In this document: positions 61,777-64,000 of the stretch, one piece after another
How the letters are laid out: every line of letters begins with the position of its first letter
Numbering within the stretch: position 1 is the first letter of the stretch
Assembly (NCBI GenBank): GCA_016869765.1
Contig: VGES01000013.1
Location: 16,248 to 80,247 of the forward strand
Origin: Alphaproteobacteria bacterium
GTDB lineage: Bacteria > Pseudomonadota > Alphaproteobacteria > SHVP01
DNA: 64,000 nt
Direction: 5' to 3'
Program-made: the position numbers and the translations under genes
Notes under the pieces: generated by a model
Databases searched by the model: none
The model's input: only the letters and a program-made list of their open reading frames with translations
Told to the model about the DNA's origin: nothing

Positions 61777-61973
61777 TCACGTCCTATTGGCACCCCTGAG
61801 ACAGGCCTCGCCGGTTTGATACAGCTGCGCCTGATAGATCAACATCGCGTGCGGAGTTTGGGAACCTGGGCCTGCCACTGATTGGGACCATGCAGACTCG
61901 TTCCCGCCCGCACCTCCCGGTCGTCAGGGCCAAGCTCGGGACCGACGATGAAGGAGTCACTGAGATAACGAGC
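61777..61973 (-). pseudogene. Decayed fragment of an isopenicillin-N-synthase-like 2OG-Fe(II) oxygenase
   Basis: On the minus strand the segment reads S-F-I-V-G-P-E-L-G-P-D-D-R-E-V, then G-T-S-L-H-G-P-N-Q-W, the N-terminal signature of isopenicillin N synthase-like oxygenases (F-x-[VI]-G-x-E-L-P-x-D-D-P...L-H-G-P-N-x-W-P). The frame then shifts at about 61838 and continues M-L-I-Y-Q-A-Q-L-Y-Q, with a stop shortly after. The iron ligands lie in the missing part, so this is a remnant. It lies just after the 3' end of the FAD oxidoreductase gene, on the same strand. Confidence 0.55.
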
Positions 61974-61999
61974 CCTCGGCCAGCGAGGCGTGCCGCTCG

Positions 62000-63412
62000 C
62001 TATCTGCCCCTGCCGCGTACGGAGCTGGCTGCCGACTTGCCGGCGAGACGCCCGAGTGTCGTCGCCATCATCAGGCCGACGCCCGACAGGTAGCCCCAAC
62101 TCGCGGGTCCCGAAAGCCCCCGCGCGGCGCCGCCGCCGGCGAACAGGTTGGGGAACGGTCGGCCATCGGGCCGCAGAACCCGCGCTTTGGCATCCACGAC
62201 GAGACCGCCCTGGGTGTGAAACAATGCGCCCGTGACCCGCACCGCGTAGTAGGGCGGCTTCAACCGCCGGTGCGAGGAAAAGTCGCGCCCGAACGGATCC
62301 TTTTGCTTGCCGTCGATCGCCGCACCCAGTTCTTTCACGGTGCGCTCGAGCGCCTCGACTGGCAGCTTGGTGGCTCGGGCAAGCGCTGCGACGGATGATG
62401 CTTTCTCGAAGATGCCGGCGTCGATGGCGCTGCGATAGCGGATGAAGGGCAGTAACGCGGCATGCCCATGGCGGTCGTGGATGCTCCAGGCAATGTGGCC
62501 GGGTTGGGCCCTGATGTCGGGAGCCTGTTCGGAGTAGCCGCGGGACTCGTCGGAAAAGCGTTCGCCGTTCGTGTTGACTTGGAAGCCGCCGCCGACAAGG
62601 CACAGCATCCACATCGAGATTCGCGACGGCCAGGCAACCGAACCCAGACCTTGATAACTGCCGAGGTCCGCGATCGCGGCGCCGAGCGCTTCGCCCCAAG
62701 CGATGGCATCGCCCTTGTTGCCCTGGTGACCGAACGACGGCGCGCCGGCCATCTCAGGGACGTGGCGACGGATCATCGCAGCGCTGCCTTCGAATCCGGA
62801 ACACGCGAGCACGAGCGCACCACATCCGATGCGGTGTCGACGCTGCTTCTTCTTGTATGCGACGCCACGAACGCGCCCCGTTGACGTTACGTAGAGGTCG
62901 ACGGCCGTGGCACCGGTGATCAACGACACGCCGGCATCGCGCGCCGCCTTAACCAGCAGCTGCTCGAACTCCGCCCCGGACGTGCCCACCGTTTCGGATC
63001 GTAGCGCGTGGGCGCGCAGCACGCTCTGGCCGGGATAGGGGACGTGGTCCAGGGTGAGGGGTATGCGATGGCGCCTGACAAGCCAATTGACCGTGGGGCC
63101 CGACGCACGCGCCATCGCGAGCGCCATGCCTGGATCCGTTTCGCCGCGCGCCTTGGCGAGGATCTCGTCGGCGAACAACCGCGGGCTGTCATGAATTCCG
63201 CGCTGACGCTGGATATCGGTGCAGGCGCCGGCGATCTCGCCACCCGAGATGCCGGTGCCGCCCCTTGGAGTGCGGTCACGTTCGAGGACGGTGACCTCGA
63301 CGCCGCGTTCGCGCGCAGCGAGCGCCGCACACAGCCCGCAGGCGCCGGCGCCGATGACCAGCACTGGCGCTCGACGCGGGAATGAGATGCCACCGGCACG
63401 ACGAACGGGCAC
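62000..63412 (-). CDS. FAD-dependent oxidoreductase, FAD_binding_2 family (third copy)
   Basis: A 470-residue flavoprotein from a GTG start. The N-terminal motif is V-L-V-I-G-A-G-A-C-G-L, followed by E-V-T-V-L-E-R-D with the ribose-binding Glu. The region A-A-R-G-L-S-G-P-A-S-W-G-Y-L-S-G-V-G near the end is the FAD-contact C-terminal motif. It differs from the copy at 58724, so these are older paralogues. The GTG was preferred because the longer frame upstream lacks family similarity and reaches into the terminator of the DctP gene. Confidence 0.85.
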   Translation of the reverse strand: MPVRRAGGISFPRRAPVLVIGAGACGLCAALAARERGVEVTVLERDRTPRGGTGISGGEIAGACTDIQRQRGIHDSPRLFADEILAKARGETDPGMALAMARASGPTVNWLVRRHRIPLTLDHVPYPGQSVLRAHALRSETVGTSGAEFEQLLVKAARDAGVSLITGATAVDLYVTSTGRVRGVAYKKKQRRHRIGCGALVLACSGFEGSAAMIRRHVPEMAGAPSFGHQGNKGDAIAWGEALGAAIADLGSYQGLGSVAWPSRISMWMLCLVGGGFQVNTNGERFSDESRGYSEQAPDIRAQPGHIAWSIHDRHGHAALLPFIRYRSAIDAGIFEKASSVAALARATKLPVEALERTVKELGAAIDGKQKDPFGRDFSSHRRLKPPYYAVRVTGALFHTQGGLVVDAKARVLRPDGRPFPNLFAGGGAARGLSGPASWGYLSGVGLMMATTLGRLAGKSAASSVRGRGR

Positions 63413-63499
63413 GCGGTAATATAGGCACGCCCACCGAGACGAGCAAACGCAGAAGACAACGGTCTCCGCGTCGACGGAGCGTCGTCCATCGCGACATAG

Positions 63500-63530
63500 A
63501 AAAAGGGCCGCCCGGGTGGGCGGCCCCAAA
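63500..63530 (-). terminator. Rho-independent terminator after DctP gene
   Basis: On the minus strand an inverted repeat (GGGGCCGCC / GGGCGGCCC) is followed by TTTTTCT. It lies about 20 bases after the stop of the DctP gene. Confidence 0.85.
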
Positions 63531-63550
63531 AGAGAAGAGCGCCTAAAGAG

Positions 63551-64000
63551 TCAGTTCTTGACCTGCGCCGCGATCTGGCTGCACTGCTCGATAACTTGGT
63601 TGCCGAGTTCCTTGCAGCGATCCAACCAAGCCTGAATGAGGGCGTTCGCAATCTGACGCCGCTCACCCTCCGGGAACGACGGCAGTTCTTGCATCTTCCC
63701 CTCGCTGACCAGCCACTTGACCGCCTCCGTTTCACCCTTGTGAAGGCGCCAAGCGGCGATGCTCTCGACGTACATCTCATCGCCAACGTCCCTCAAGATT
63801 TTCTTGATATCCTCGGGAACCTTCGCCCATTCGCTCTCGTGTATCCCAATGATGTTCGGGGCCGCGTTGGTGATGTTCATCACCGGCGTCAGGTACTTCG
63901 TCACCTCGAAGAGCGATGTCGATCTGATGTACTGGGCTGACAGCGTCGTGGCGTCGACGACGCCAGTCCGAAGCGCGAGGTAGAGTTCGGAGAAAGGTGG
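63551..64000 (-). CDS. TRAP transporter solute-binding protein DctP-like (partial, runs off right edge)
   Basis: Only the last 149 residues are visible. The region S-E-L-Y-L-A-L-R-T-G-V-V-D-A-T-T-L matches the L-Y-x-A-L-Q-x-G-V-[VI]-D-G segment of DctP proteins, where the Arg of the ligand pocket lies further upstream. The C-terminal helices follow (W-A-K-V-P-E-D-I, A-A-W-R). It would bind an organic acid in the periplasm and hand it to a DctQM permease, whose genes would lie to the right. A terminator follows. Confidence 0.82.
   Translation of the reverse strand, partial: PPFSELYLALRTGVVDATTLSAQYIRSTSLFEVTKYLTPVMNITNAAPNIIGIHESEWAKVPEDIKKILRDVGDEMYVESIAAWRLHKGETEAVKWLVSEGKMQELPSFPEGERRQIANALIQAWLDRCKELGNQVIEQCSQIAAQVKN

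Noticed and set aside
1..64000. CRISPR arrays, insertion sequences and rRNA genes
   Set aside because: No regularly spaced repeats, transposase motifs or rRNA sequence were seen by eye; short repeats could still be missed.

Overview
The window is GC-rich, densely coded DNA and reads as a chromosome segment of an alphaproteobacterium, perhaps near Rhodospirillales. The best lineage marker is a small NDUFS4-type accessory subunit of respiratory complex I (14035-14328), a family typical of Alphaproteobacteria and mitochondria. The gene content and short spacings fit this, but the genus cannot be told from the sequence. All functional calls below are made by eye from motifs; no database search was run.

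1-12.8 kb: the end of an Mrp/Mbh-type cation antiporter operon (minus strand, running off the left edge), a double cold-shock-domain protein, a thiZ-thiX-thiY pyrimidine-precursor ABC transporter under a clear TPP riboswitch, a DUF192 protein, a thioesterase, a cyclic-nucleotide-binding protein, an FAD_binding_2 oxidoreductase, tRNA-Pro(TGG) beside queF, a 2-hydroxyacid dehydrogenase/SDR pair, a lone flagellin and a YHS-Sel1 protein.

12.8-33 kb: mixed genes, including two paralogous SAM-dependent methyltransferases with a shared N-terminal region, two paralogues of an unknown 230-residue family, an MFS gene interrupted by an in-frame TAA, a subtilisin-like secreted protein, a lipoprotein metallopeptidase with TPRs, tRNA-Arg(TCT), a compact multicopper oxidase, a VOC protein, a class II aldolase, a DnaJ-membrane protein, an amidase, a SPOR lipoprotein, two cupins and a dienelactone-hydrolase-like secreted protein.

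33-40 kb: a DHA2 drug exporter, an FMN reductase, hisI and a run of sulfur and amino-acid genes (metC-like, sulfurtransferase, AlaX-like editing protein, cysteine synthase).

40-64 kb: the most unusual part, an accessory catabolic region. It holds four paralogous MmgE/PrpD proteins, two intact family-5 solute-binding proteins plus one interrupted copy and one 5' remnant, a tandem alpha/beta-hydrolase and a single alpha/beta-hydrolase whose nucleophile-elbow serine is replaced (His, His and Gln), two paralogous GSTs flanking a GIY-YIG protein, an MFS carrier, a class II aldolase, two FAD_binding_2 oxidoreductases, an MDR-type reductase, a decayed 2OG-Fe(II) oxygenase fragment and the end of a TRAP DctP gene. 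No permease or ATPase partner for the family-5 binding proteins lies in the window. The repeated combination suggests uptake and breakdown of a family of related organic acids or esters, but the substrate is not shown by the sequence.
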